A DNA stretch of 64,000 nt from an uncultured Oscillospiraceae bacterium (GTDB lineage: Bacteria > Bacillota > Clostridia > Oscillospirales > Oscillospiraceae): the NCBI GenBank assembly GCA_934622035.1, contig CAKTVG010000004.1, positions 1 through 64,000 on the forward strand, given 5' to 3'. Below, in pieces: positions 16,701 to 25,838 of the stretch. The notes below the pieces were generated by a model. That model saw only the letters and a list, made by a program, of their open reading frames with translations. It did no database searches and had not been told where the DNA came from. How positions within the stretch are numbered: the stretch's first letter is position 1; every line of letters begins with the position of its first letter. The translations under genes were made by a program, and so were the position numbers.

Positions 16701-17372
16701 GCGAGCAAGCGCGTGGCAGAGCTGCGCAAGAAGATTTCCGCCCTCGGCACGCCGAACCTCGGCGCGATCGAGGAATGTGCCCGCGTGAATGAGCGCTATG
16801 AATACCTGACGGGGCAGCGCGACGATGTTCTGACCTCCAAGCGCGACCTTGAGGGCATCATTCAGGATATCACCAGGCAGATGACGGAGATTTTTACCAC
16901 CGAGTTCGCCAAAATCAACACCTATTTCGGACAGACCTTTACGGAAATGTTCGGCGGAGGCAAGGCCTCGCTGGAGCTGGAGGACGCATCCCAGCCCTTG
17001 AGCTGCGGCATCGAGATTCGCGTCCAGCCGCCCGGAAAGCAGCTGAAAACCATTACGCTCCTGTCCGGCGGCGAAAAGGCATTTGTGGCCATTGCTCTGT
17101 ATTTCGCCATTTTGAAGGTGCGGCCCACGCCGTTCTGCATGCTCGACGAGATCGACGCCGCATTGGACGACCGTAATGTTGAGCGCTTTGCCGGTTACCT
17201 GCGCGGCTTCAGCGGCAGCACACAGTTTATTGTCATTACACACCGCCGCGGCACGATGGAGGAGGCGGACGTCCTGTATGGCGTGACCATGCAGGAGCAG
17301 GGCATTTCCAAGATCCTGCACCTGAATCTCAACGAGATGGAGCAGACACTCGGCATTATCACGGAGGAATAA
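13794..17372 (+). CDS. smc: Chromosome segregation ATPase SMC
   Basis: A 1,192-residue SMC protein, the ATPase arm of the SMC-ScpA-ScpB condensin that organises and segregates the chromosome; scpA and scpB are at 41.5 kb in this window. The N-terminal head has the Walker A motif GPNGSGKSN (near residue 33). Two long coiled coils flank a hinge at about 510-660 (GFVGIASDLV, GGSMTGGSVFR). The C-terminal head has the signature LLSGGEKAFVAIAL near 1089 and Walker B CMLDEIDAALDD near 1118. ATG 13794 gives the family start MYLRQLEIQGFKSFPDKT and is ten bases after an AGGGG site; GTG 13788 in the same frame is the alternative. Confidence 0.97.
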   Translation: MYLRQLEIQGFKSFPDKTTVTFGHDITAIVGPNGSGKSNISDAIRWVMGEQNSRSLRGQKMEDVIFGGTQKRGPVGFAEATLTLDNTDRSLKYDADELMITRRYYRSGESEYYINKQSVRLRDINELFMDTGLGREGYSNISQGRIDEILSLKSTDRREIFEEAAGISKYRHRKEETERRLANTQDNLMRIGDKISELELQVEPLRQQADKAQKYLTLREELKGVEVAVFLQNLERLSATARKAEEDYNSAAFILQSEHDALDQLYVTSETLTFDLHNRDMQTDQLREAISGMETQTQTMRGEIAVLQSNQENSQANIRRVQQELSEQDSRSGGIAGQITALEERIQEIRRLREAAQQELSDAEAEGRRLADSADGITKRYLTLRNEQEQRVADLSGSQADLAALEDAMRQNEERRTQAQQDYAAAAQRREETNRLLVQSRSALETAREDAQAARNTIEGYRLRAQTRAQKRDGLQKQVSDTSAALDAAKAKLRVFEEMEREYEGFSKAVRVVMQEGQRGALRGIEGPVSKLIRVADEYAIAIEIALGSAMQQIIVADEQAAKTAISYLKRSDSGRATFLPVSVIRSRPLNEAGVENSRGFVGIASDLVDCEKKYTGVIGSLLGRTVIAEDMDAAVAIANRFGHRFRIVTLDGQVVNAGGSMTGGSVFRNAGMLSRANEIERLRKKRDELTASIERFHAEFTEADRLVKQVEFELSAEEGRLRSAEDEVLRLQGEEKQYAVLCGAIDDTIFSTQGELASLDARAKSDGERRNKLTEKISGLRQAMEAAAQELSVLSDGQSVAAEQSNRLSERLTEIRMRAASLDAEKTTAQDSIQRLRGLEQAMRGDHAQKQALLKTYTDGLAELEQRIAEREQALAAQTTATDAKREELKTALEERRKVEERKTATEKEAQNKNRDILNMERESARLEAKKSAAEMEEKQIIDKLWENYELTRSTAPQAAAHIESLPAASKRVAELRKKISALGTPNLGAIEECARVNERYEYLTGQRDDVLTSKRDLEGIIQDITRQMTEIFTTEFAKINTYFGQTFTEMFGGGKASLELEDASQPLSCGIEIRVQPPGKQLKTITLLSGGEKAFVAIALYFAILKVRPTPFCMLDEIDAALDDRNVERFAGYLRGFSGSTQFIVITHRRGTMEEADVLYGVTMQEQGISKILHLNLNEMEQTLGIITEE

Positions 17373-17373
17373 C

Positions 17374-18279
17374 ATGGGTTTCTTTGAAAAAATCAAAAAC
17401 GGTCTGAAAAAGACGAGAACGGCTATGGCCTCCACCTTCGGGGGAATCTTCTCCGGCTTTTCCGGAGTGAACGACGAATTCTACGAAGAGCTGGAAGAGA
17501 GCATGATCCTCGCGGACATGGGCGTGGAGACGTCCTGCAAGGCGGTGGAGCTGTTGCGCCAGCGTGTGAAGGAGGAAAAGCTGCACGATGCAGAGGAGGT
17601 TCGCAATGCCCTGAAGGATATCCTTGTGGATATGCTGAACGTGGGCGATACGCAGCTGCACCTGAGCACAAAGCCCTCGGTCATCCTTGTCATCGGCGTC
17701 AACGGCGTCGGTAAGACGACCACGATCGGCAAGCTGTCCCACGCGCTTACACAGCAGGGGAAAAAGGCGCTGCTCTGCGCGGCGGATACCTTCCGCGCGG
17801 CGGCGGCGGATCAGCTGGAGATCTGGGCGAACCGTTCCGGCGTGGACATCGTACGGCAGCATGAGGGCGCAGACCCTGCGGCGGTCGTCTATGACGCAAT
17901 TGCCGCGGCAAAGGCCAGAGGCACGGACGTGATCCTCTGCGACACGGCAGGACGGCTGCATAACAAAGCCAATCTTATGAACGAGCTGGGGAAAATTGCG
18001 CGCATCATTGACCGCGAGCTGCCCGGTGCGGACAAGGAGGTTTTGTTGGTGCTCGACGGCACGACGGGCCAGAACGGCCTGATGCAGGCCAAGCAGTTTA
18101 AGGAAATCGCAGGTGTGACGGCCATTGCGTTGACCAAGCTCGACGGCACCGCCAAGGGCGGCATTGTCGTGGCCGTGGCGGACAGCCTGCAAATTCCCGT
18201 AAAATACATCGGCGTGGGCGAGCAGATGGACGATCTGATGCCCTTTGACGCGAGAGCGTTTATCGACGCGCTGATTTAA
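17374..18279 (+). CDS. ftsY: Signal recognition particle receptor FtsY
   Basis: A 301-residue SRP-family GTPase that docks ribosome-nascent-chain complexes at the membrane. The short N-terminal domain (about 1-95) begins with an amphipathic stretch MGFFEKIKNGLKKTR, likely the membrane anchor. The G domain has GVNGVGKTTTIGKL (near 108), DTFRAAAADQL, DTAGRLHNK (near 189) and TKLDGTAKGG (near 253). It lies one base after smc, the usual smc-ftsY order of Firmicutes. Confidence 0.97.
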   Translation: MGFFEKIKNGLKKTRTAMASTFGGIFSGFSGVNDEFYEELEESMILADMGVETSCKAVELLRQRVKEEKLHDAEEVRNALKDILVDMLNVGDTQLHLSTKPSVILVIGVNGVGKTTTIGKLSHALTQQGKKALLCAADTFRAAAADQLEIWANRSGVDIVRQHEGADPAAVVYDAIAAAKARGTDVILCDTAGRLHNKANLMNELGKIARIIDRELPGADKEVLLVLDGTTGQNGLMQAKQFKEIAGVTAIALTKLDGTAKGGIVVAVADSLQIPVKYIGVGEQMDDLMPFDARAFIDALI

Positions 18280-18293
18280 GGAGGAAACAACGG

Positions 18294-19007
18294 ATGAGAA
18301 CGGATGGCAGAGCGGCAGACGAAATGCGGCAGGTGAAGGTCACATTGGGCTTTTCCAAGTTCGCAGAGGGCAGCTGCCTGATCGAAATCGGCGACACGAT
18401 GGTGCTTTGCAACGCCTCCGTGGAGGAGCGCGTTCCGCTCCACGTGACCAGCGGCGGCTGGGTGACTGCGGAGTATTCCATGCTTCCGCGGGCCAACCGT
18501 GAGCGCAGCAAGCGCGATATTTCCAAGCTGAAGCTCTCCGGACGCAGCGCGGAAATTCAGCGGCTGATCGGCCGCAGCCTGCGCAGCGCAACGGATCTCG
18601 AGGCGCTCGGCCAGAGGACCGTTACCATCGACTGCGATGTTTTGCAGGGCGATGGCGGCACGCGCACGGCGTCCGTGACCGGTGGCTTTATCGCGCTGGC
18701 CTTGGCCTGCCGGAAGCTTCTCGAGCAGGGAAAGATTACGCAGATGCCGCTGCGCACCTATGTCTCCGGTATTTCCGCAGGGATCGTGCGCAATGAGGCA
18801 ATGCTCGACCTGTGCTATGAGGAGGACTCCCGCGCGCTGGTCGACCTCAATTGCGTCATGACCGCCGAGGGCGACCTGATTGAGCTTCAGGCGACGGGCG
18901 AGGGCCGTCCCTTTACCGTAGAGGAGCAGCGTAAGCTCGTTGCGCTCTGCCGCAAGGGCAACGCCGTTCTGACGCAGATGCAGCGCCGCTGCCTGGGGGC
19001 GCTGTGA
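18294..19007 (+). CDS. rph: Ribonuclease PH
   Basis: A 237-residue phosphate-dependent 3' exoribonuclease that trims tRNA precursors. It starts with the family RTDGR motif and carries CNASVEERVP, GGWVTAEYSMLPRAN and DCDVLQGDGGTRTASVTG, which bind phosphate and RNA. Length is normal. AAGGAGG at 18279-18285 fits ATG 18294. The stop overlaps the start region of the next gene, rdgB, a common pairing. Confidence 0.96.
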   Translation: MRTDGRAADEMRQVKVTLGFSKFAEGSCLIEIGDTMVLCNASVEERVPLHVTSGGWVTAEYSMLPRANRERSKRDISKLKLSGRSAEIQRLIGRSLRSATDLEALGQRTVTIDCDVLQGDGGTRTASVTGGFIALALACRKLLEQGKITQMPLRTYVSGISAGIVRNEAMLDLCYEEDSRALVDLNCVMTAEGDLIELQATGEGRPFTVEEQRKLVALCRKGNAVLTQMQRRCLGAL

Positions 19008-19603
19008 TGAAGCTGATCGTTGCAAGCAATAATGCTCACAAAGTGCAGGAGCTGGATGCGATTCTTTCTCATCTCGGCTTTGAGGTCTGCTCACTAAAAG
19101 AGGCGGGCCTGCACGTCGACCCGGAGGAAAACGGTGAGACGTTTGAAGAGAATTCCTATATCAAGGCGCGCGCGACGCTGGATGCCGGCGGCTGCGCGAC
19201 GGTGGCGGACGATTCCGGCCTGATGGTCGATGCGCTGGGCGGTGCGCCCGGCGTGCATTCGGCGCGCTATGGCGGCCTGCACACGGACCGCGAGAGGCTG
19301 GAGCTGCTGCTGCAAAATATGGAAGGGAAGAGCAACCGGAACGCGCACTTTGTCAGCGTGATTACGCTGCTGCTGCCGGACGGACGGAAAATCGTCGCAC
19401 GCGGTGAGTGCCCCGGCCAAATCCTGACCGCGCCGCAGGGTGAAAACGGCTTCGGCTATGACCCGGTTTTCTATGTGCCGGAAGAGGACTGCACCTTTGC
19501 ACAGATGCCCGCCGAGGTAAAGAACCGGATTTCCCACCGTGCCAGAGCGCTCGAGCTGCTGGCGAAGAAAATCAGAGAGGAGCAATGGGATGCTGACGAG
19601 TAA
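19007..19603 (+). CDS. rdgB: XTP/dITP diphosphatase (RdgB/HAM1 family)
   Basis: A 198-residue pyrophosphatase that hydrolyses non-canonical purine triphosphates (ITP, dITP, XTP) to keep them out of DNA and RNA. It has the family start IVASNNAHKVQEL, the ENSYIKA segment, the ADDSGLMVDALGGAPGVHSARY active-site segment and GFGYDPVF. ATG 19007 overlaps the rph stop by one base; GTG 19004, directly before it, is an alternative start. Confidence 0.95.
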   Translation: MKLIVASNNAHKVQELDAILSHLGFEVCSLKEAGLHVDPEENGETFEENSYIKARATLDAGGCATVADDSGLMVDALGGAPGVHSARYGGLHTDRERLELLLQNMEGKSNRNAHFVSVITLLLPDGRKIVARGECPGQILTAPQGENGFGYDPVFYVPEEDCTFAQMPAEVKNRISHRARALELLAKKIREEQWDADE

Positions 19604-20033
19604 ACAGCGCGCAGAGCTGCGCGCGGAGGCAAATACCTTGGAAACGACCCTCATGGTCGGCAAGGGCGGCGTGACCGAGCAGGTTATTGAGGAAGCGAAA
19701 ACTCAGCTTGCCGCGCGTGAGCTGGTCAAGGGGCGCGTGCTTGAGACTGCGCTTCTGAGCGCCCGCGAGGTGTCAGACGCGCTTTGCGAGGCCCTCGGCG
19801 CCGACGGCATTCAAACGGTCGGCTCGAAGTTCGTAATCTACCGCAAATCGGAAAAGAAGGCGCAGGAGGCTGCGCGCGCAGCACGGCTTCTGAAGAAAAA
19901 GGCGGAAAATCCCGTGCGCCGCGGCGCGCAGGAGCGCCGCCGTCAGGCGAAGGAAATGCGCGAAAAGCGCAATGAGTATTTCCGGCAGGCGGCCATTCAG
20001 GCGGCCATCGACCGCAGAAACGGGAAGAAATAA
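19590..20033 (+). CDS. yhbY: YhbY-family ribosome-associated RNA-binding protein, with basic C-terminal extension
   Basis: A 147-residue protein. Residues 1-95 form a CRM (YhbY) domain, with the GKGGVTEQVIEEAK segment resembling the family's G-x-x-G loop. YhbY proteins associate with pre-50S ribosomal subunits. The stand-alone family is usually about 95-105 residues; here the last 50 are rich in Arg, Lys, Ala and Glu, possibly an extra RNA-binding tail. ATG 19590 has AGAGAGGAG at 19574-19582 and overlaps the end of rdgB by 14 bases. The next gene (nadD-yqeK) follows after 3 bases, matching the yhbY-nadD-yqeK-rsfS order known in Firmicutes. Confidence 0.9.
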   Translation: MLTSKQRAELRAEANTLETTLMVGKGGVTEQVIEEAKTQLAARELVKGRVLETALLSAREVSDALCEALGADGIQTVGSKFVIYRKSEKKAQEAARAARLLKKKAENPVRRGAQERRRQAKEMREKRNEYFRQAAIQAAIDRRNGKK

Positions 20034-20036
20034 GCA

Positions 20037-21227
20037 ATGGCGAAAATAGGCATTTTTGGCGGCAGCTTCAATCCGCCGCACCGCGGCCATGTTCTGGCGC
20101 TGCGCGAGTTTCAGGTAAAGCTGGCGCTCGATCAGCTCTTTGTGATTCCCGCGGCACAACCGCCGCATAAGCATCTGAGCGCGAACTCTCCGGACGCGGA
20201 TACCCGGCTGCTTCTGACGCAGCTGGCCTGCTTCGGCTTGCCGCGCGTGAGCGTCAGCGACATGGAGCTGCGCCGCGAGGGCGCAAGCTACACCTCCGAT
20301 ACCGTGCTGGAGCTGCGGCGGCGCTTTCCGGGCGACGAGCTGTTTTTCCTGATGGGGACGGACATGTTCTTTTCCTTTGAAAAATGGCACTGCCCGGAGA
20401 GAATCACGCAGGAGGCAACGCTTGTGGTTGCGCACCGCGCTGCGGACGATGCAATGAAGCTTGCCGCTCAGCGAGAAAAGCTTCAGGCGCAGTTTGCGGC
20501 GAGAATTGTGATGCTGGAAAACGCCTATGTGCCCATTTCCTCGACCTCGGCGCGGGCATTTCTTGCTTTCGGCTTTGGCGAGGACTATCTTCCACCTATG
20601 GTATACGAAGAGATCGTCCGGCGCAGACTGTACTATGTCGGGCACGACCTGCGGCAGCTGCCGTTTGACGAGCTGTCGCGCGTGAGCCTGAGCCTGCACG
20701 ACGCTAAACGCATGCCGCACGCCGCCGGATGCAGCGCCACGGCGCGGGAGCTTGCCCTGCGCTACGGCGAGAATCCCGACATTGCTGCGCGGGCGGGCAT
20801 TCTGCACGACATTACAAAAGCGCTCAAGCCGGAGGAGCAGTTGAATTTGTGCGAAAAATGTGGTATTCTATGCACAGATTTCGAGCGGCGGAACGCCAAG
20901 CTCCTGCACGCAAAGACCGGCGCGGCAATTGCCGGGCGTGTGTTCGGAGAGGACGAGACGGTCTGCGATGCCATCCGCTGGCATACGACCGGCAAGGCGA
21001 ACATGACCCCGCTGGAAAAAATCATCTATCTTGCAGATTATATGGAGCCGAACCGCGATTTCCCCGGCGTGGAGCAATTGCGTGAGGCGGCGAAGACCAG
21101 TCTTGACGCTGCGATGGTCCTTGGCCTGGAGATGTCCATCGGCCAGCTGCGCAGGCAGGGCAGAGAGGTTGATGCCAACTCTCAGGCTGCATTGGACGAT
21201 TACAAAGAAAGGATGTCTGAAACATGA
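20037..21227 (+). CDS. nadD: Fused nicotinate-nucleotide adenylyltransferase / YqeK HD-domain phosphohydrolase
   Basis: A 396-residue fusion. Residues 1-195 are NadD, which makes deamido-NAD from nicotinate mononucleotide and ATP: GIFGGSFNPPHRGHVLAL holds the nucleotidyl-transfer motif and PISSTSAR the second ATP-binding motif. Residues about 205-390 are a YqeK-type HD domain with ILHDITKA near residue 255, IRWHTTG and IIYLADYMEPNR; YqeK hydrolyses diadenosine tetraphosphate. In most Firmicutes these are separate neighbouring genes, so the fusion is natural and not a sequencing error. It overlaps the following LCP gene by ATGA. Confidence 0.93.
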   Translation: MAKIGIFGGSFNPPHRGHVLALREFQVKLALDQLFVIPAAQPPHKHLSANSPDADTRLLLTQLACFGLPRVSVSDMELRREGASYTSDTVLELRRRFPGDELFFLMGTDMFFSFEKWHCPERITQEATLVVAHRAADDAMKLAAQREKLQAQFAARIVMLENAYVPISSTSARAFLAFGFGEDYLPPMVYEEIVRRRLYYVGHDLRQLPFDELSRVSLSLHDAKRMPHAAGCSATARELALRYGENPDIAARAGILHDITKALKPEEQLNLCEKCGILCTDFERRNAKLLHAKTGAAIAGRVFGEDETVCDAIRWHTTGKANMTPLEKIIYLADYMEPNRDFPGVEQLREAAKTSLDAAMVLGLEMSIGQLRRQGREVDANSQAALDDYKERMSET

Positions 21228-22594
21228 AGCTTTTCGGAAACAGCAGCCGTAAGCGGCGCAATGCGCGAAGCAGCAGCGATGCCGCCCCGGCTCGCCGCGA
21301 GCCGCAGTACATTGAAAAGGCGGCGCGCGCCGGCATGAGCGGAAAGACGAAGGGAATTATTCTGCTCAGCCTGTGCATCTGCATTTTCTTCGCTTCCGTC
21401 GTTGCCTGCCTGTCCATTCTCTATAGCAACGCGGTCGGTGCGCCGTCAGGCAGAAAGAATCCCAATATCAATGCCAACGTGGATCCCAACAGCAGCACCT
21501 CCTCTCTCCCGCAGGGCGAGGACGGCAGCGACACGATCCCGGACACGAACGACGGTATTTTCAACATTCTCATCTGCGGCACCGACGGTGACGGCGGCAG
21601 AACGGATACCATCATCGTGGCCAATCTGGACACCGGCACGAACAGCGTGTCCCTGATGAGCATCCCGCGCGACACCTATATTTACGGCAACTACTATCTG
21701 CCGAAGATCAATTCCGTCTACGGCTCTGCCGGCATGGGCGAGAAGGGCGTCAAGGCTCTCATCGACAAGATCGGCAATACCTTCGGCATCTGGGTGGACG
21801 GCTATGTGCTCGTCGATCTCGAAGCCTTTGAGAAGATTGTTGATATGGTCGGCGGCGTCTATGTCGAGGTGCCGATGAACATGAACTACGACGACCCGAC
21901 GCAGGATCTGTATATCCACCTGCAAAAGGGCTGGCAGACGCTTGACGGCGCGCATGCCATTCAGCTCTGCCGCTACCGTTCCGGCTATGCCACGGCCGAT
22001 ATCCGCCGCACGGAGGTGCAGCAGGATTTCCTGAAGGCGCTGGCAAAAAAGTGCATTGAGACGGTATCCATTTCGCAGATTCCGCAGTATGCGAAGATTT
22101 TCGCGGACTATGTCCGCACCGATCTGACCATCGGCAATATCATCTATTTTGCCCAGCGGCTGACGAAGTGCAACTTTGACGAGATGTACACCGTGACGCT
22201 GCCCGGCGAGGGCGTCCGCGTGGACGGCGGCGACTATTACGAGCTGTATCCCAACGCAACGCTCAAGATACTCAACGAGCATTTTAACCCCGATAAGAAT
22301 AATCCGCTGTCGATTTATGACCTGAATATCCGCCAGGCGGTCAGCAGCAACACCTCGGATACCGAGCCGCGCGTGGATCCGACCGACCCGAAGCCGGAGC
22401 CGTCCACCGATCCGACCGTGCCGACGGAGCCGGAGCCCTCTACCGACCCGACGGTTCCGACGGATCCCGAACCGCCCACAGACCCGCCCACCGATCCGAC
22501 GGACACCGAACCGACCGTCCCGACGGAACCGGAGCCTACAGATACAGAACCGACCACACCGGAGCCCGAACCGACGGAAACCGGCGAGGGCTGA
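21224..22594 (+). CDS. LytR-CpsA-Psr (LCP) family cell-wall glycopolymer transferase
   Basis: A 456-residue membrane-anchored LCP protein; the family attaches teichoic acids or capsule polymers to peptidoglycan. One membrane helix lies at about residues 43-70. The LCP domain follows, with GTDGDGGRTDT near 118, MSIPRDTYIY and the arginine motif YATADIRRTEVQQ. From about residue 380 the protein becomes a Pro/Thr/Glu/Asp repeat tail (units like PTDPEP and STDPTVP) that is probably an extended wall-spanning segment. It lies between nadD-yqeK and rsfS, a frequent place for an LCP gene in Clostridia. Confidence 0.92.
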   Translation: MKLFGNSSRKRRNARSSSDAAPARREPQYIEKAARAGMSGKTKGIILLSLCICIFFASVVACLSILYSNAVGAPSGRKNPNINANVDPNSSTSSLPQGEDGSDTIPDTNDGIFNILICGTDGDGGRTDTIIVANLDTGTNSVSLMSIPRDTYIYGNYYLPKINSVYGSAGMGEKGVKALIDKIGNTFGIWVDGYVLVDLEAFEKIVDMVGGVYVEVPMNMNYDDPTQDLYIHLQKGWQTLDGAHAIQLCRYRSGYATADIRRTEVQQDFLKALAKKCIETVSISQIPQYAKIFADYVRTDLTIGNIIYFAQRLTKCNFDEMYTVTLPGEGVRVDGGDYYELYPNATLKILNEHFNPDKNNPLSIYDLNIRQAVSSNTSDTEPRVDPTDPKPEPSTDPTVPTEPEPSTDPTVPTDPEPPTDPPTDPTDTEPTVPTEPEPTDTEPTTPEPEPTETGEG

Positions 22595-22611
22595 CAGGAA
22601 GGAGCAGAAGC

Positions 22612-22977
22612 ATGCAGTATACACCGAAACAGATTGCCCTGCGCGCCGCAAAGGCATTGGACGACAGAAAGGGCATTGATATCCGCCTGCTGGAGGTCGG
22701 AGACGTGACCAGCATTGCAGATTATTTTCTGATCTGCACCGGCACCTCCAACACCCACGTTAAAACGCTCTGCGACGCGGCCGAGGCTGCCGTCGAGGAA
22801 ATGGGCGAGTCGCTGCTGCACCGCGAGGGACATCGCGGCGGCACCTGGGTCCTTCTGGACTTCGGCTGCGTGGTGATCCATGTGTTTACCAATGAGACTC
22901 GCGAGTTCTACGATTTGGAGCGCCTCTGGAACGACGCAACGCAAATTCCGGTCTCTTTTGAGGAGGAAGGAAAGTGA
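22612..22977 (+). CDS. rsfS: Ribosomal silencing factor RsfS
   Basis: A 121-residue RsfS/Iojap protein that binds uL14 and blocks subunit joining when nutrients are scarce. It shows the family core [40 protein letters not shown] and VVIHVF, ending in the FYDLERLW motif. AAGGAG at 22599-22604 precedes ATG 22612. It overlaps leuS by four bases (GTGA). Confidence 0.96.
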   Translation: MQYTPKQIALRAAKALDDRKGIDIRLLEVGDVTSIADYFLICTGTSNTHVKTLCDAAEAAVEEMGESLLHREGHRGGTWVLLDFGCVVIHVFTNETREFYDLERLWNDATQIPVSFEEEGK

Positions 22978-25385
22978 AATACGATTTTACCGCCATTGAA
23001 AGCAAATGGCACAAAATCTGGGCGGATAAGGAGCTTTACAAGGCGGAAACCGGCTCGGATAAGAAGAAGTTCTATGCGCTGATCGAGTTCCCGTATCCCT
23101 CCGGCGCGGGACTGCATGTCGGCCATGCCCGCCCGTATACGGCGATGGACGTGATTGCAAGAAAGCACCGCATGCAGGGCGAGAATGTCCTGTTCCCCAT
23201 GGGCTACGACGCTTTCGGCCTGCCGACGGAAAACTACGCAATCAAGAATCATATTCATCCCGCCATTGTGACGGCAAACAACATCAAGACCTTCCGCGGC
23301 CAGCTTCAGGCGCTGGGCTACAGCTTTGACTGGGACCGCGAGATCAACACGACAGATCCGAAGTATTATAAGTGGACGCAATGGATTTTCCTCCAGCTCT
23401 ACAAAAACGGCCTTGCCTACAAGGCGAAGATGCCGGTGAACTGGTGCACCTCCTGCAAGTGCGTGCTTGCCAACGAAGAGGTTGTGGAAAACGTCTGTGA
23501 GCGCTGCGGCAGTCCGGTCGTCCGCAAGGAAAAGAGTCAGTGGATGCTCCGCATTACGAAATACGCGCAGCGCCTGCTGGACGATCTGGACGATGTGGAT
23601 TACATCGAGCGCGTGAAGATCCAGCAGCGCAACTGGATCGGCCGCTCCACGGGTGCAGAGGTGCGCTTCGGCAGCACCCTTGGCGACGACATCGTGGTCT
23701 ATACCACCCGCCCGGATACACTCTTCGGCGCAACCTACATGGTGCTCTCTCCGGAGCATGCGCTTGTGGAAAAGTGGATGGAGCGCCTGGAAAACGCGGA
23801 CGAGGTGAAGGAATACCAGAAGGCCGCCGCAGCGAAATCCGATTTTGAGCGCACCGAGCTTTCCAAGGAAAAGACCGGCGTGCAGCTGCGCGGCGTGATG
23901 GGCGTCAACCCCGTCAACGGGAAGGAAATTCCGATTTTCATCTCCGACTATGTCCTTGCGACCTACGGTACCGGCGCAATTATGGCGGTTCCTGCGCACG
24001 ATGACCGTGACTGGGATTTTGCCAAGAAGTTCGGCTGTGAGATCATTGAGGTCGTCAAGGGCGGCAATGTGCAAGAGGCTGCTTTTACCGACTGCGCAAC
24101 CGGCGTGATGGTCAATTCCGGCTTCCTCGACGGCATGAGCGTGGAAGAGGCGAAAAAGGCGATCGTTGCCTATCTGGAAGAGAAGAGGATCGGCGAGGCA
24201 AAGGTCAACTTCAAGCTGCGCGACTGGGTCTTCTCCCGTCAGCGCTATTGGGGCGAGCCCATCCCCATCGTCCACTGCCCGAAGTGCGGCACCGTTCCGC
24301 TGGATGAGAAGGATCTGCCGCTGCTGCTGCCCGAGGTCGAGAGCTATGAGCCGACGGACGACGGACATTCTCCGCTTGCGAACATCACCGATTGGGTGAA
24401 CACCACCTGTCCGTGCTGCGGCGGCCCGGCAAAGCGCGAAACGGACACCATGCCCCAGTGGGCCGGCTCCTCCTGGTACTATCTGCGCTATATGGATCCG
24501 CACAACGACGAGGCGCTGGCAAGCCCTGAGGCGCTGAAATACTGGAGCCCCGTGGACTGGTATAACGGCGGCATGGAGCACACCACGCTGCACCTGCTCT
24601 ACTCCCGCTTCTGGCACAAGTTCCTCTATGACATTGGCGTCGTGCCGACGAAGGAGCCCTATGCCAAGCGCACGAGCCATGGCATGATCCTTGGCGAGGG
24701 CGGCATCAAGATGTCCAAATCCCGCGGGAATGTTATCAACCCGACGGATGTCATCCGCGAATATGGCGCGGACACCATGCGTACCTATATCATCTTCATC
24801 GGCGACTTTGAAAAAGCGGCAACCTGGGCGACGAACGCCGTCAAGGGCTGCAAGCGCTTCCTCGATAAGGTTTGGAATCTGGCCGAGACGGTGACGGATC
24901 ACGAGACGGCCTATTCCAAGAAGAACGAGGCGATTCTCCACAAGACCATCCGCAAGGTCACGTCCGACATCGATGCGCTCAAGGGCAATACCGCACTGGC
25001 GGCGCTCATGACCCTGACCTCTACGCTGACGGACAACGGCTGCAACGCAGCGGAATTGAAGACGCTTTTGCAGCTGCTCAGCCCGTTTGCGCCGCACATC
25101 TGCGACGAGATCTGGCAGCTCCACGGCTTTGAGGGCATCTGCTCCGTTTCCGCCTGGCCGGTCTATGACGAGGCAAAGTGCAAGGACTCCGAGATCGATA
25201 TGGCTGTGCAGGTCAACGGAAAGCTCCGCGGCACCATTCACGTGGCCGCCGATCTGGACAACGAGACGGTCATCGCGGCGGCGACCTCCGATGAGAAGAT
25301 CGCCCGTTTCCTGGAAAAGCAGGGCGGCAGTATCGTCAAGACGATCGTCGTGAAGAATAAGCTTGTCAATCTGATCGTAAAATAA
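22974..25385 (+). CDS. leuS: Leucyl-tRNA synthetase
   Basis: An 803-residue class I synthetase that charges tRNA-Leu. The HIGH-type motif is in [16 protein letters not shown] (near residue 46), a zinc-type [13 protein letters not shown] segment follows, and the editing domain lies in between ([19 protein letters not shown]). KMSKSRGNV is at about residue 580. Start is GTG 22974, coupled to rsfS. No T-box leader is seen because the gene is inside an operon. A terminator follows directly. Confidence 0.97.
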   Translation: MKYDFTAIESKWHKIWADKELYKAETGSDKKKFYALIEFPYPSGAGLHVGHARPYTAMDVIARKHRMQGENVLFPMGYDAFGLPTENYAIKNHIHPAIVTANNIKTFRGQLQALGYSFDWDREINTTDPKYYKWTQWIFLQLYKNGLAYKAKMPVNWCTSCKCVLANEEVVENVCERCGSPVVRKEKSQWMLRITKYAQRLLDDLDDVDYIERVKIQQRNWIGRSTGAEVRFGSTLGDDIVVYTTRPDTLFGATYMVLSPEHALVEKWMERLENADEVKEYQKAAAAKSDFERTELSKEKTGVQLRGVMGVNPVNGKEIPIFISDYVLATYGTGAIMAVPAHDDRDWDFAKKFGCEIIEVVKGGNVQEAAFTDCATGVMVNSGFLDGMSVEEAKKAIVAYLEEKRIGEAKVNFKLRDWVFSRQRYWGEPIPIVHCPKCGTVPLDEKDLPLLLPEVESYEPTDDGHSPLANITDWVNTTCPCCGGPAKRETDTMPQWAGSSWYYLRYMDPHNDEALASPEALKYWSPVDWYNGGMEHTTLHLLYSRFWHKFLYDIGVVPTKEPYAKRTSHGMILGEGGIKMSKSRGNVINPTDVIREYGADTMRTYIIFIGDFEKAATWATNAVKGCKRFLDKVWNLAETVTDHETAYSKKNEAILHKTIRKVTSDIDALKGNTALAALMTLTSTLTDNGCNAAELKTLLQLLSPFAPHICDEIWQLHGFEGICSVSAWPVYDEAKCKDSEIDMAVQVNGKLRGTIHVAADLDNETVIAAATSDEKIARFLEKQGGSIVKTIVVKNKLVNLIVK

Positions 25386-25388
25386 TGA

Positions 25389-25418
25389 AAATCCGGGGAC
25401 GAATGTCCCCGGATTTCT
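25389..25418 (+). terminator. Terminator after leuS
   Basis: A 12-bp perfect stem, AAATCCGGGGAC (25389-25400) with its complement (25405-25416), around GAAT, followed by CTGTT. The T-run is short. Confidence 0.7.
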
Positions 25419-25477
25419 GTTCGCAGTGCGCAAAATGGCAGAAACAAGAAATTCCATAAAAAATTTGTAGATATTGC

Positions 25478-25506
25478 TTGACTTTTTGCCGGTATGCGTC
25501 TATAAT
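25478..25506 (+). promoter_or_regulatory. Promoter of rpsU
   Basis: TTGACT (25478-25483), 17 bases, TATAAT (25501-25506). This is a near-consensus promoter, as expected for a ribosomal protein gene. Confidence 0.82.
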
Positions 25507-25576
25507 AATTATCGCCGTTGTAGCGGCCCTGAAAGCATCCTGGATTGAGCCGGATGCGCCGGAGGGAGGGAAATCG

Positions 25577-25759
25577 ATGTCTGAAATTCGCGTAAAAGAG
25601 AACGAGTCTCTGGAGAGCGCTCTGAAGCGCTTCAAGCGTAGCTGCGCCAAGGATGGCGTGATCGCTGAGGTCAAGAAGAGAGAGCACTATGTCAGCCCGA
25701 GTCTCAAGCGGAAGCAGAAGTCCGAAGCTGCTCGTAAGAACAAGAGAAGAGGCTATTGA
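25577..25759 (+). CDS. rpsU: 30S ribosomal protein bS21
   Basis: A 60-residue very basic protein with the family sequence [24 protein letters not shown] followed by a KKREHY segment and a Lys/Arg-rich C-terminus. It binds near the anti-Shine-Dalgarno end of 16S rRNA during initiation. ATG 25577 follows a GGAGGGAGGG site. It has its own promoter and terminator, so it is monocistronic. Confidence 0.97.
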   Translation: MSEIRVKENESLESALKRFKRSCAKDGVIAEVKKREHYVSPSLKRKQKSEAARKNKRRGY

Positions 25760-25781
25760 TTTCCAATTTGCTTTGATCTTC

Positions 25782-25816
25782 AAAAGCGCTTTGCTGAAAG
25801 GCAAAGCGCTTTTTTT
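25782..25816 (+). terminator. Terminator after rpsU
   Basis: AAAAGCGCTTTGC (25782-25794) pairs with GCAAAGCGCTTTT (25801-25813), followed by more T. Confidence 0.88.
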
Positions 25817-25838
25817 ACTCGACAATGGAGATGAAATA

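Noticed and set aside
22595..22980. T-box leader for leuS
   Set aside because: leuS overlaps rsfS and has no untranslated leader.
22908..25457. A very long open frame on the minus strand opposite leuS
   Set aside because: It is the codon-bias shadow of leuS: no ribosome site, no recognisable domain, and leuS is complete with all motifs. The same holds for the long minus-strand frames opposite dprA, topA, smc, purA and ispH-rpsA.
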